This document shows, one piece after another, positions 23,689 through 36,400 of a stretch of DNA of 64,000 nucleotides (the stretch's first letter is position 1; the number at the start of each line of letters is the position of its first letter). Location: NCBI RefSeq assembly GCF_032854445.1, contig NC_088301.1, positions 20,019,808 through 20,083,807 on the forward strand, in the 5' to 3' direction. The DNA comes from Liolophura sinensis (Eukaryota > Mollusca > Polyplacophora > Chitonida > Chitonidae). The notes beneath the pieces were generated by a model, which saw only the letters and a program-made list of their open reading frames with translations, searched no databases and was not told the origin of the DNA. Made by a program: the position numbers and the translations under genes.

Positions 23689-24883
23689 GTGTTTGAGTGT
23701 TTGTTTACATAGTACTGACTGGTGGCAAAGTTACACTCAGTTAATTTGTATTTTTCATTTTGATACATTGCATGGCCTAAGAGTACGCACATTTGAGATT
23801 TAGCGGAAGATACGCAGATATATACAAGGCTCTGTGCCTATAGATGTATTTCCATACGCCTCTCTCCCGTTTTCAAGAAACCTCGCGCGTGCGCTGTGGA
23901 GTTTGTCTTCCTAAATCTTCCAGGCCTTTGACCTAAAACTGAGATTCCATATACGCGGTATGCGGTTTGCGGTATACGGCACGCGGTACGCGGATACGGC
24001 ATGCGGTATGCGCTTTCTCTGATTCCATTTATGCGGTAACCTATGCGTTTTCTTTCATTCATGGTGCGTTTTTATCAGAGCAAACATGTCGTATTCAGAC
24101 CTCTCAACCTAAAATGTTCCCAAGGAGTGAGATTGGGTTACTATCCCAGCCAATTAGGCGAGGGTCCAATCTAGAAGCTCTGGGGTTCTAGATTGCCGGA
24201 GATGCATTCTAGCTCATTTCCGGAGAATAAAACTGCAAATCAGTAGACAATGTTAACTTACGGTTTTTACAATATCTTCTATTTTTACATAAGAATAACC
24301 ATCATATTTATCAGCAAATATGGACTGCTTTTGATATTATTCTCTCCTTAAGAGAATAAACTGGAAGTCCAAGAGTGAACTTACTGTAGGCCCTATTACA
24401 ATGTGGAATTGTTAGGAAACTTATTCTACTTCGTTTTGGATCTCGTTTTAGGCGCTTTGATGCAAATCTATACAGATTTTGTGGGGAAAATCAATACTAA
24501 TAACCAACACCATTTGTCAGATTGGAAACTGTATTTCCCTGAAATTATTCAAATTCTGGAAACAATCCAAACACACAACAAACCGAAGATAATGTACAAT
24601 GCATGACGTGATCTGAATACCGTGGAGTGGCTTCATAAAATGTCTATTAAAATATAATCAGATTAGTCACTTTGTAATTAGCCAGTAGTCTGCAACAATT
24701 TACACTAGCTAGACGGCATTGTGACTGTTTATAACCTTATAAGGTGACGTGGCACACAGATTTATAATCAGGTGGCGACGCCCGATGAATCATCGATCGG
24801 AGGTAGGTCTAGTGGTAAAACAATTACACTGCCAGTGGTTACAAGAATGTGACTCGTGAGTGCTCTTTTATTATTTGAAAAGA

Positions 24884-27698
24884 TTATTTTTTCTTGTGTA
24901 ACAAGTTGTATTCACGAGTGGCCTTCTTGGCGCTGGTTAAGACTTCACTTGGTGGTTCAAATTGGTGACAGTTTGCTAGTTTGATGGTCATCAAAGAGGA
25001 CAGCGTGCCCTCTACTCCCAGCGATCCTCGAAAAGCGGTTTTGTTTTTTCTCACCATTGAAAATACCCTCTCCTCGCCAGCGTTGGAATGTGGTAGGATA
25101 AGTATCAATTTAGCCACTTCAACCTTCCAAACCTAGAGCTGCCGTCTACTAATTTAAGAGAGGAAAGATGACCCCAAATGACATCCATCCGGAAATAAGA
25201 CGAAGTCTCGTCCAGTTCCTGATCATTATCATCTTCAGTAAGTTTGACGCGGGCGCTGTCCCAGTTTTTTCCTGGAATTTGACTTTTTTCCAGCATTTGA
25301 TATTCCACAAACTCTTCTTGGAGCTTCTCGATCTCATTCGTTGTTGAGGGGAGATGGTGTGCAAATTTTTTAACGAAGAATTCAATATCATCAAATCCAC
25401 TCTCATCTTTCCTGAAGAAATCAACGAACTGGGCGTGCAGAAGCAGGTCGTCATTTAGTGGAAGTTTTGCAAGACACTCTTTTGTAGCTTTCATGTAGAA
25501 TTGACGCACTGCCGAATAGAACTCAGTAACTTCCCTTGGTGATACGTCACCATCATTCAACAACTTCTGAACTTTCTGTTTTGTCACAAAACCAGTGAAG
25601 AGCTGATCATCCTTCAGATGATTCATTGTCTCAGAATAGTTGACACTCATCAGATCAATCCCGGCAGCTTTCATATGCTGAATGGTGATGAACTTCCCCA
25701 TCAACTTCATCAGAAATCTGCGGAGCTGGTGGTAGATTGCGTAAATACAAGGGTCTTCTCTTTGAAGGAACCTATTCACGGCTGTGAACGTTAGCAGGAC
25801 AGCGCTGTAGAACAGTAAATAGATTTCTGTCATTGGATCATTGAACAGATCTTTCAATCGTTTGAAACGAGGTATATTCTCACTGTTTGAGAGGAAGTAG
25901 CTCTTCAGGGCGGGGTACATTTGAAGAATTCTCTTCACAGCTATTTCCAGACTTAGCCAACGTGTATTAACATGTTTTATCCCTTGACATCACAGAAGTC
26001 TGCAAACTCAACAAGCATTGACTTTCTTTTTGTACTTTTGTCAAAATAATAAAAGACATCAATGCACATATCCTCAACGTCAAAACCAGAAAAGTCAGAG
26101 AATGAACTAGAACTAGACCACATTGTGCACAAGATGACATGGGCACCCCATGAAATAACAATCAGCGTTTTGTTGTTTTACCCTTGTAAATATAGAGTTC
26201 CTAACCCCAAGATTAACACTGGTGTTGTCGACACCAAAGCCAACACAGTTGATCCACGGGATTCCATTTGAGTTTAGAACCTGGTCGATTTTATTGAATA
26301 TCGCTTGAGCGGTCGCTGAATCTCTTCCTTTAGTGACACACATGTCCAAAAATCGGCTTTCCACTCAGCCGCAGCTCACATCAAAAATCCGCACTGTTAC
26401 GGGATTCATTTTGTCTAAACCTACATCATTGGAGCCATCCGTAAGTAGCGAATAAGGGTTGTTCTTCATGACACCAACAAGTTCCCTCAGAAAATAAGGT
26501 GCGATGGAACCGTTTATCATACACGTTGATTTTGTTGCTGCTGATGCATACTTCTTCGCAATTTGAGAATCGGGGAACATATCTGAGAAAAGCGGACTTA
26601 AATGATTTGAGAATGTCAAGGGAATGTTTTGATTGGCCAACAGAGTTGCCATCTTAACTTCTGCACGAATCACCTGTAATATAAAAATACACTGATATTT
26701 GAAAAAGCACAGCACTTACATGAAAACAATAATAGCATGTCCATGGTTTTAATGATTGTTTGATTGATTGGAGTTTTACGCCGTGCTCCAGATTATTTCA
26801 CTCATATGACAGCGTTAATGTGGCAGGAAACCGGGCGGTGCCCGGCAGGAACCCGCGACCTCCTGCAGGTTGCTGGAAAACCTTAATTCGCACGTAAAGC
26901 TGGAGACAAAGTCAACGGGAACTGAATATGAACTCACAACCTCATTGGTGTGCGCCTTCAGCGATCATTGTGCGTTGCACGGTAACCGCTCGGGCACGGA
27001 ATGGTCTTAATGAAAAGCGTTGTTTTGTTTTCGAGGGTAGTAGGTGAGTGTGAGAATCATTACATAATGGTTTTAATAAGGGAGATACATCGCAAAAACA
27101 AACAAATAATAGATAAACCTACTAATGTCCTTCTCAACACTCGGCAGTCAACGTAATTTATCGGTAGGCCCCTAACTGTACGTTCATACTGATATCTAAC
27201 GATAATAATGTACAACACCGGTACTTCAAGGGTAGATAATACCTTCGATGCGATTGCTCAAGTTAATATATAATATGATAATGGCCTATCGATAACAGAG
27301 GTATTGAAAAACAACGAAAAAATAAAGCTTCAAAAGATTAGAATTAAAAATCACCTTGGTATTCAGGTCAGATGACTGGCCAGCAAACATACTGGAAATT
27401 GTAGGTTGTTAGGTTGTTTGCTCTTCGTCTTCACAAATTGCTGATGGGTATCACTGCTGATGTGACGTTTTACATCAGTTTCCCCTTGATGGGAACAGGA
27501 CAAATTTCGAGTACAAATATTGCAGTAAAACTTAGAGCTGTCACCTTCCACAGCGCTGATGAATGGATATTTCTTGATCCATTCTCTATTGAATTTCCTT
27601 TTGTAAGTGGCGGCTCCTGTATTATATTTGGTTCGTTTTACGGGTAGAATGTCGTCCAAGGTGGAATCGGAATCTGAACTGTGCCGCGTGTCCGACAT
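24884..27698 (-). pseudogene. hAT transposase with BED zinc finger, broken
   Basis: Minus-strand relic read from 27698. An N-terminal BED-type finger (FYCNIC, then KRHISSDTH) is followed after an intron (27354-26674, containing a SINE) by VIRAEVKMATLLANQNIPL, TDGSNDVGLDKMNPVTVRIF, CVGFGVDNTSVNLGVRN and CPCHLVHN. Next come a YFDKSTKRK block and a long helical region (25938-25105). Last is the C-terminal hAT dimerisation motif LILPHSNAGEERVFSMVRKN. This order matches hAT transposases and their domesticated BED-finger relatives. Breaks: a frame shift near 27395, an in-frame TGA at 26367-26365, a stop and apparent deletion near 26115, a frame shift near 25975 and another near 25110. Not functional as it stands. 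Confidence 0.85.
26756..27001 (-). mobile_element. SINE family 1, old diverged copy inside the hAT intron
   Basis: GATTGGAGTTTTACGCCGTG, TTTCACTCATATGACAGCG and GCAGGTTGCTGGAAAACCTT; head region degenerate but present to about 27000. Confidence 0.82.
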
Positions 27699-27945
27699 TT
27701 TGACAGATCACGTGGTGCCAGATATTGCGTGTATCTGAACTGTCGTCGCAATCTCTATCCAGAGTTATCGTTCCTTTTCAATCAGTAGGTGAAGCAGGAA
27801 CGACAACTCGGGGGAGGTTAAAAATAAACATGCGAAATTCCCTCGGATGACTGAAGACACGACCCGTACTTTGGTCAGTTGAATATCATAAGCAAACCAA
27901 CAATTGCCAGTGTTTTTTTAATTTTTTACCCTAAACCTTCAGAAT

Positions 27946-28024
27946 GCGTGAGATTTTAAAGTAGCTGCGTGAGAGCGTGAGATTGAAGCCGAATGCGTGA
28001 GTCTCACGCCGAATGCGTGAGAGT
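27946..28024 (+). repeat. GCGTGAG subterminal motif cluster of the hAT element
   Basis: GCGTGAG occurs five times and once inverted (CTCACGC) within about 80 bp of the right terminus, a layout typical of transposase-binding sites. The left end shows only one loose match (GGAGTGAG). Confidence 0.65.
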
Positions 28025-28100
28025 TGAGAGGTCTGTACCGTATTCCTCCATTTCACGACGTGTGGCTTTAGAGCAAGATTCAGACCTTGCCATAATAGCA

Positions 28101-28346
28101 ATGTCATATAAGTTGTTGCAACTAAAGAGGCGTAAAAAGAGAAAACACCGATGGTGGGTCCACAGTATTTTGCGGCAAAGAGCTCAACAGGGAGCTTTCC
28201 ATAGCTTGGTCTCGGAATTGCAGCTGGATGGAGAAAAATTCCAACAGTACTTTCGTCTAACCAGAGAACAATTTAAACAAGTTCCGACCACGTGTCGGGG
28301 AAACACCCCACCCCATCATTTCTTGGGATACCCTGTCGGGTTTTGA
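28101..28346 (+). pseudogene. PIF/Harbinger transposase N-terminal fragment
   Basis: The frame gives KHRWWVHSILRQRAQQGAFH, then LVSELQLDGEKFQQYFRLTR and EQFKQV. This matches the usual opening of HARBI1-like nucleases (WWVHPI...R...G.F..L..EL..D...F..YFRM....F). The match stops after about 60 codons; the DDE catalytic domain is absent and the element end follows within 200 bp. Confidence 0.78.
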
Positions 28347-28752
28347 AAACGCATACCGCACCGATCGCTACATGGTGCGATTGATTTTGCCGTATACGTT
28401 TCCGCATGAAAAAACGGATCCGCGACCGTACCTATGGAATCATTGCAACTTATTTTAACTATTTCGATTTTTTGCCGCGTACCACATACCGCGTACCGTA
28501 TACCGCTACCGCATGTAAGGAATCTCAGCTTTATCATGTGGCATGTCCACAGCGAAATTTAAGCCGCTCCCAAAAACACACGTTATAGGCCTACAAACCA
28601 ACCAGAGAACAGAACAAAAAAACCTGGTGGGATTTCCCCAGAATGCATGGGTGTAAAATTACTCAGTGATATAGCCCTAGATATATAGTTTAGGGAAAAC
28701 ACGTTGAATCAACGGATTAATTCTTAAACTTTGTGTTGTGAGTGTTATTTAG

Positions 28753-28984
28753 TTGATTTATGGTTTACGCCGTACTCAAGAATATTTCACTTATATGACG
28801 ACGGCCTTAGGTGGGAGAAAACCGAGTAAATCCACGACCAGCCGCGGGCTGCTGCAGACTTTCCACGTGTAGGCCGGAGAAGAAGCCAGCATGGGCTGGA
28901 CTTGAACTCATAGCGACCGCAGTGGTGAGAGGCTCCTGAGGCATTGCGCCGTGTTGGCGGGCATACCACCTCGGACATGGAGGT
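28753..28984 (-). mobile_element. SINE family 1, near full length
   Basis: Minus-strand copy from TTACGCCGTACTCAAGAATA to the head GGTGAGAGGCTCCTGAGGCA and a TCGGACATGGAGG end; short internal deletion. Confidence 0.9.
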
Positions 28985-29476
28985 GCACGAGGGTTATTTT
29001 GATGGGTTATAGTTGTTGTGATTCGTGAAATAGGAGACAGAGATAGTCACTACATTTTCTAAAAAATATCACGTATACATATAGGCTTACCCATAATGAT
29101 ACTTAATAACAATAATAAAGTTATGTCGAATGACATAAACCTAATGGGTATATTGTGTTTCATGAATGCAGTGTCAACACAAAGACGAAGGTTTTATGTT
29201 TCTATTTGGTCCAGAACAGTTACTACAACAACAACAACGATTCTACAACATCAACCGTTGCACCTATAGATATCGGGATGTTACTGACGAGCAGTTTATA
29301 TTTTTGATAACTTTAAGTTTAGGAAATGTAGGGTAATTAAGGTCACAAGGAATTGAGTAAATGTAAGCTTCAAAAAAGATTTTACATTAACTTTTTTTGA
29401 CAAATTCAGTTTGTCTGTCGTCGGACCTTTGCAATCCAGATGTACAGTGTAGACAAGTTGAAATGTATAGCCACAT

Positions 29477-29478
<2 letters not shown>

Positions 29479-29549
<71 letters not shown>
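29479..29549. repeat. (TA)n microsatellite
   Basis: About 35 TA units, ending in TGTGTATA. Confidence 0.97.
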
Positions 29550-29553
<4 letters not shown>

Positions 29554-29960
29554 ATATTTGTCAAAGTAAGGTAAGTAAACTTAATGAAGCTATGGTTGTC
29601 AGGTGATCATGGCTTGACATTACTACGCAGACAAGGTTTGTATTTAAACTCCAGAGCAGTGAATGGAAAAGTTTCTTTGCATCAGGGGTACCCGTATAAA
29701 CAAGGAAGAGCTCCGAGTTGTATGATGAGAAAGTATATATCGCTTAAAAATAGCTGTTTAAAATTGATCGTAGTGATTTGAATGCTCAAACATTCACGAC
29801 TTGATCACATGCAAGGTTTTAGCTTCCTGATCTCCCATGAAAGGTATTCGCTAGTCATACATATCCATGTATATAGGGGTTTAACAAACAACTTTTCAGT
29901 CGAATCCGGTTAACTTTGGATGAATACCCACTTTTTGTGTATATACGGGCCTGTTTTACA

Positions 29961-30159
29961 TCACATGATCGTTTGTCCCGGAAAACCAGGACATATTTTT
30001 GGTGTCGTTGTCACGTATCTGTAGGTCTGTCTCTGCTATCTGGCCATAGATCGTGTATTTCTGCCCCTGAGATCATCCAGCAACGGGTGGATATATTAGT
30101 GCACTGTTAGGGGGTCACGGGCAGCGTCGCTTTGTAGAGACCCAAACGTCACACGTGTA
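29961..30159. promoter_or_regulatory. Possible E-box/M-box sites upstream of ACP5 B
   Basis: TCACATGA (inverse of TCATGTGA) at 29961-29968 and a CACGTG core at 30152-30157 lie 200-400 bp before the ATG. Such 6-8 bp motifs arise by chance at this distance, so this is only suggestive next to the tight pair at copy A. Confidence 0.22.
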
Positions 30160-30364
30160 GTCACACGGGCGTGTCAGTACGCGTAACGGCATACATATCT
30201 AATGTGTAACCTTCACTTAGAGAGGCTGTTCAAGTTTCAAGCAGGTCACTGGACCATTCACCGACCTCATTTCACCCGCTGATGAACAATGCTTAGTTAC
30301 TGATCAGAGTATAATCTCTCTGATATCAACATCATCACAAGGTCTATGAGCTGAAGGATCAGAT

Positions 30365-30419
30365 ATGGCGCTTCTCATCAGATGTGTGGCTTTCTTCGTA
30401 ACAGTATCATCAACGTCCG
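30365..30419 (+). CDS. ACP5: ACP5 B exon 1 (signal peptide)
   Basis: 18 codons plus one base, ending TCCG|GTAAGG; hydrophobic core VAFFVTV. Assigned by phase and position; no other signal exon fits between here and exon 2. Confidence 0.78.
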
Positions 30420-33400
30420 GTAAGGAACAAACGTTTTTATTTTCTTATTAGGCCTGTATTTATTTATTTAACTATTTATTTGCTTACTTACTTATTTATT
30501 TGACTGTAGCATAGAGCTGTTCCCAAGAATTTTCCCCAAATGCGATATCATCCATCGTTAGATTACATTTAAAAAATCTTCGTTTTTGGTATGATTCCAC
30601 CCATACACAACCTTGCTGTCTTGCTTCGCGCTCAGCAGTGAGAGGTGTAGAGCAAGAAAACACGACAGGTTGGTTGTCTCGGTGTCACAAGGATGTGACC
30701 GGATGGGGTGTCATATCTGGTGTCTTGGGCATGATAATTGAATGGCGGCAGCGCTTTTACGGCTTGGACTCGTCCTTCTACAAGAAGACAGTATTTATAA
30801 ACACACCGACGAAAGACTCGTTGTCATATGACTGAAACATTGTGAAGTAGGACGTAAATCCGCTAGCATACATACATATACACACACACATACATACATA
30901 CATAACCTTTGTTAGGAATTTGTTGGAGGAAACTGGGCATACGTATAAGGAAGAAAAAAAAAACAGACCCATCTAACTCTCTTATTATATATATTCAGGT
31001 TACATACCAAACTTGAGACAAGAAAATGTTAACCGCCTGCTTTGATCAACGTGAGAGGTAGTAGTTGGTCGCAGGGTATCACTTTCTATATGGGCCCATA
31101 TGATTTGCAGTGCTTAGCCATACTGCATAAACACGCATATTTTATAGTCTAACAATTGTAAGTGTTCAACACCAGTCTGTAGAATAACCGACATATTGTA
31201 AACATTGCGCAAACGCCTTACCCACGAGTGCATGTATAGTCATATGCATATACATCATGACATACTTATCAGCAAGAAGATAGGAAACCCTTACACCAAA
31301 AACACACATATATCTGGGTCGGTACAGAGAGTAGAACTCCCAAAATACAGTTGTTACTTTCTTATTATGATAGCTTATTTGCCCAAATTTGCATGCAGTC
31401 ATCTGTCGAAGTCACGAGCGACATTCATTAAGTGTTCATGAACTGGCATTTATATTTCACAGCGCATGCTAATCTTGCTTTGGCCTTCCCGTACGGGAGC
31501 ACTCTACGGCCTCTACAGTTGGACTACGTGCAGTTTGCATTTGCAGTGTACTTAGTGAAATGACGTATGTAGACTAATTCGGACGAGCCACATACTCCAC
31601 ACACCACTATACAATAGCTTAGTGTCAAGTCACATGCTATTAACCATGTGTAAATTTAACCTCGGGAACAGTTGATATCTATGCTTAGATTTTTTAACAA
31701 ATTATTATTTGATAGTAAGTTATTCTTGTCGAGGGGCCTAATATAGGTACAGAAGCGCAAAGACTAACGGGTTATGTTGAGACATATTGAGAAAAGGGAA
31801 TTTTTATGTAACGAGAAATACACGTGTAGCCATTAACAAAAATATGACAGAAACGCCCATAATGCACACACAAAACGTTTTATTCTCGTACCCTGTTAAG
31901 TTTAGAGAAAGTCTGTTGTCTGAGCTAGTGATGGTTGAAAGTATTCTGTTAAATATAGCACACTTATTGTATTAATTCAGCATGAAGATGGCATTGGACT
32001 AACAGGATGTAATGTTGAATATAACACAGTATTATGTAATAAAAATAGATCTGTTAAAATTAAGAAATTATTTTTTGCGCGTATGTATAGGCTAACGCCG
32101 CTGTCAACTTTATATTGGTAAAACTGAGATCGTGTCTCTTTGTTAGGGTTGGGGTGGGTGGTCATGGGACGGGTTTCACTAAAACACGATGCCCAAGGCA
32201 CGAAATTTTCAAATGAATTGACTGCCAAGGACGGCTTTCATAATCCACCAGTCCTACTCCTTACAGCGCATGCGCCGCTTTCTACGTTTGCTCTACATCA
32301 CTGCCATCACTAGCAAAATTGTACAGAAATCTTGAACAACGCCGAGTCCACTTGGGTCACGGTGATGAGGCAGGAAGCGATGTCAGTAACCCCTCAGAAC
32401 TCTGCCTCAACGTTTGTTTCTAAAAATGCTGTACACAGATGCATTCCCTCCATCTAATATGGGTTCAGCATGGCTCTAACCATCGTCGCTCAGACTCCAA
32501 AGGCCAAGAGTGTCTAGTGGTGGCAGTGGTGTAAAGTTATCCTAAGAGTGGCACGTGCGCTGTAAGGAGTATGTTCACCAATATATCATACGAAATAGGC
32601 TTTTTTGTTAAATATAGTTGTGTGCCAGGCATATTTCCCCCAAATAAATATAGTTGTGTGGCTGGCATATTTCCCCCAAATAAATATAGTTGTGTGCCAG
32701 GCATATTTCCCCCAAATAAATATAGTTGTGTGACAGGCATATTTCCCCCAAATAAATATAGTTGTGTGACAGGCATATTTCCATCTAAAAATAAATATAG
32801 TTTTGTGACAGGCATATTTCCCCTAAATAAATATAGTTGTGTGACAGGCATATTTCCCCCAGATAAAATCAAGAGATAATGTTATTGATGGTAGAGGTGC
32901 AGAAAAACTGTTTAAAGGTCAACCTTTGTTTTAATCAAAATTTCAGCAAGTTAAATAATTAAGGAATCAGTGGATAGTATAAGCTTTAAAGCTAACAGTA
33001 TACAGATACAAGAGAGCAATTTTTTTTCAACTTTTTTTGTGTATATGATGCGTTTTTGCGCCTTAATCGAGAATATTTCACTTATACGACAGTGGGCAAC
33101 ATAAGGGTCAGGGTGACAGGAAACCCATGCCCCTCTGTATGCAGCGGTTAACATTCATGCATTCCTGTCTTTTCACAGCATTTGTCAGCAATGCTCTTAA
33201 TTTCACCGTACTCGGAGATTTCGGCGGAATCTCGTTTTTCCCGTATCAATCACCCTTCGAACATGCCGTGGCAACCCAGATGGGAATCTTCGTTCGGGAC
33301 CACGGTAGCCAATTCATCCTCGCCCTGGGGGATAATTTCTACTGGAAAGGTGTAAAAGATGTCGATGACCCAAGATTTGAGGTTAGTGTTGTATGCATTA

Positions 33401-36400
33401 CTATTACTATTATTTTCTGCTGCAGATGTCGCATCACGTATCGATTGAAAATTTACATGCACGGGGATTCCCCCCCCCCCCCCCTCCAATCCGTGAGTAA
33501 TTTAGGCTTAGGTTGTGTAGTCTGTATTTCCTTTCTACCTCTGACCGCATCGATGGCCTAATGCTTGAGGCGTCCACCTCGAAGCTGGGAGACACGGGAT
33601 CAGAGCCCGAACGGATCATACCAGAGACTTGGTATTTGCTGCTGCCTCGCTTGGAGCTCAGCAAGGAGAGGCCAGATCAAGAAAACACGACCAGTTGGCC
33701 CGGTATTAGTATAAAGTGATTGGATAGGGTTTTGTATCTGGTGTCTTCAGTATGATAGTTCAGTTTAGGCAGCACTTTGGCGGCATGAAGGGGCCCTGCG
33801 ACAAGAAGACACGGTTTATGTACACACACATAATGAGTCCTCGTCGTCATATGACTGAGAAACAGTTAAGTACGACGTTAAACCCCAAGCATACACACAT
33901 TCAGTACATACAAACAAACAAACGAATGACTATAAGGCCGGAATGAAGTCCCTGTCGACTTGTTCTTTCCCGTTTGACCTACATGTATGTGTTGATAAAA
34001 AGTTGGTAAGTACGACGTTCAACCAAAAGCATACATGTACATATATTTCTGCCCTTACGATGAATATTTGTAGGGAAGCTCGTGAGATTACCAATGCATG
34101 GTAAGATAGCAAAGGAAAATTCAGTCTGGACCCCGAGGAATGGCACCATATTTCACCAACAGTTACAGAAATATCCTTCTAACAATTAAACATTGTTTCC
34201 AGAATACATTTGCGTACATTCTTGTCATCCTGACTTTCGCAACTTGCAACTGATTACAAATTGAAAATGCTATTGAAAATATTGTTAAGAGAGTATTTAA
34301 CGGGTATAACGTTTCTTATGCTTGAACCTATATCATTGTGTTTCAGCAAACATTTGAGTCTGTGTTCAAGAACCCATCGTTGCAGATTCCTTGGTATGTG
34401 TTGGCCGGCAACCACGATCATTACGGGAATGTTTCAGCTCAGATAGCCTACACCAAGAAGTCCAAGCGATGGTAAGTGCCAGATGGTGTTAACAGTCCGG
34501 ACAAAAAACGATGTACCGGCATATCATTCGGCTGTCAAACCCAGATCGGCCCAAATAGCACACACCGAGATATCCAAGCGATGGTAAATGCTAAGTAGAT
34601 GGTATTAACATCCGATAACAACGCAATGTTGTCTATGGGGTCTCAAAAACTCCTATAACAAAACCTTTTACAGCATTGTGCTTTCAAAACCAGATCGGCT
34701 GAAAACAGCCTATACACTGAGAATCTATGCATGCAAGATGCTGTTCAGATCCGGCTACAGAATGTAATATTTATTCCATCTAAACAATTAATAGGGTCAG
34801 GAGAAGAATATCTCACTCATCTTTGGAGGTTTAAGCTTCGAGAAACCACCATGCAGCTTCAGCAAAAGGATTTTGCGAAGGTTCAGCCGTAGTATCCTAC
34901 ATTTGAAACACTGGAATTTCTGTGTGCCCCTTAAAACCGCTTAGTGTACCAGAAACTACATCCGGCACTTTTTACTGCATCAGTTGCCCACTTCTCCAGA
35001 TTTTGCAGCGTTGCGACTTTTATGTCGTGTCTTTAGGCATATATACTATAGCTACGACACTGCATTCACTGCTCTACCATTTACATGAAATAAATCATTT
35101 TGAGGCAAAATAGTTTTGATAGATATTAGTGGCGACATAGGCTATATCGGCCTACTTTCGCCCTCTTTCGCCCTCTTTCGCCATCACCGGTATAGCCTCA
35201 TAGGACAGTGACTTTCCGCTGCCTGTTCGTTTCAATAAAAGCACCGTTCTGAGCACTGGTTATTGCTGTTGTATAATGTTGTGTAAAGGAATAAATCGGG
35301 TCCGAACGTACATGTTTTTGTTGCTGTGAAACAAGAAAATACGCACTTATAAGGGACGATTACTGATTGACTGAAAATGACCTGATGCAAGTTCGCGGAC
35401 AGGAATGCCATTGGCTGTCGAAAGGGCAGGGTTCTGAAGACTTTATTAGTGTAGTAAGGCAAGGTTGATCACAGAGCCATTAGCGTGGAATCGGTTTATT
35501 GACAGGAAGATGGGTTTTCCTTGTATCGGCAGTTTCTCTAGTAAAATAAGCAATGACCATGCGATCTCTGTCACATCGATTACACAGCCATTATACTTGT
35601 CATTTGGACTGTATCCCATCGTACGTGCGATGATCTCTTAGTAACCTGTAGATGGTAGTGGGGTTCCCCCGAGTCTGGTTTCCTCCAATCATAATACTGG
35701 CCACCCTTGTATGAGTAAAATGTTGTTAATTTGGCGTAAAACACTATTGGAATAAATACAAGAAAAACTTTTTATTGATCTGCTATTATGAGATTGCATT
35801 GGAATTCTTTAATTTGCCGGTTTCAAAAAGACTTTGTTATGAAAATGCTTATTTTGTCTACGTATTTTACGTTTTTGACGTTCACTTATAGGAATTTCCC
35901 TGAACTCTACTACTCCCTGTCAATGCCAATACCAGGCTCCACCTCTTTTGTTGACATCATCATGATTGACACTGTCACTCTTTGTGGCAACACCAAATCA
36001 GACGCAAGCTCTGAACCGCCGTCGGAGCCTGATGACGTTCAATTAGCAGAGGATCAGTGGGCGTGGCTAGAGTCAAAGCTGCAGTCTAGCAAGTGAGTAC
36101 TTTCAACGTTGTAGCGCAAATACAGAGGAACAGATACCAATATGTCATGATTCCATATTAAAGACGAAAGGGGTTAAATGGACAGATATAACGTACTGCA
36201 CATGATATAATCGTCATCATTTAAATGAAAGTTTTTGAGTCCGGTATAATTAAAGACGTACAGCATTAGAGAGTAAAACCCGAGCAGCAACAACAGTGCG
36301 TTAGGTGGGAAATAGTCACACGTAACTGGTGAAATATGGCCCCGTCATTTTTTTCTTGTCAGGGTTTTATTCTAACTGTTCATGTAAATGCATAAACAGT

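Larger units (their letters stand above)
18370..23938. other. Intergenic DNA downstream of ACP5 A
   Basis: No exon with both splice sites and a recognisable product is seen. Contents: an AT-only patch at 19315-19386, SINE fragments (19490, 20813, 22760, 23566) and a 60-bp tandem array (21325). The 3' end of ACP5 A cannot be placed: an ATTAAA lies near 19325 and an AATAAA at 19969. Confidence 0.6.
24096..28035 (-). mobile_element. hAT-superfamily DNA transposon, decayed
   Basis: The 13-bp terminal inverted repeats CAGACCTCTCAAC (24096-24108) and GTTGAGAGGTCTG (28023-28035) follow the hAT pattern CAGNG..TCTCAAC. A transposase relic lies between them on the minus strand. The right subterminal region carries a cluster of GCGTGAG motifs. 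An in-register 8-bp target duplication is not evident: the left flank is GTCGTATT and the right flank TACCGTAT, sharing CGTAT but offset by two to three bases. Confidence 0.82.
23939..28528. mobile_element. PIF/Harbinger-like element split by a hAT insertion
   Basis: The left end CTGAGATTCCATATACGCGG and the inverted right end CTGAGATTCCTTACATGCGG are long terminal inverted repeats. Both go on as GCGGTATACGGYACGCGGTA-type repeats for about 60 bp. The interior right of the hAT insertion holds a truncated Harbinger transposase frame (28101). Without the hAT insert the element would be about 650 bp, a deletion derivative. No convincing 3-bp target duplication was found: bases AAA precede and CTT follow the termini. 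Confidence 0.75.
28985..30364. other. Intergenic DNA upstream of ACP5 B
   Basis: Apart from the TA microsatellite and the boxes listed separately, I see no exon or repeat family member here. Confidence 0.5.

Noticed and set aside
32612-32868. CRISPR-like array of 36-bp repeats
   Set aside because: Units are directly adjacent with no unique spacers, and the surrounding genes are animal genes with introns.
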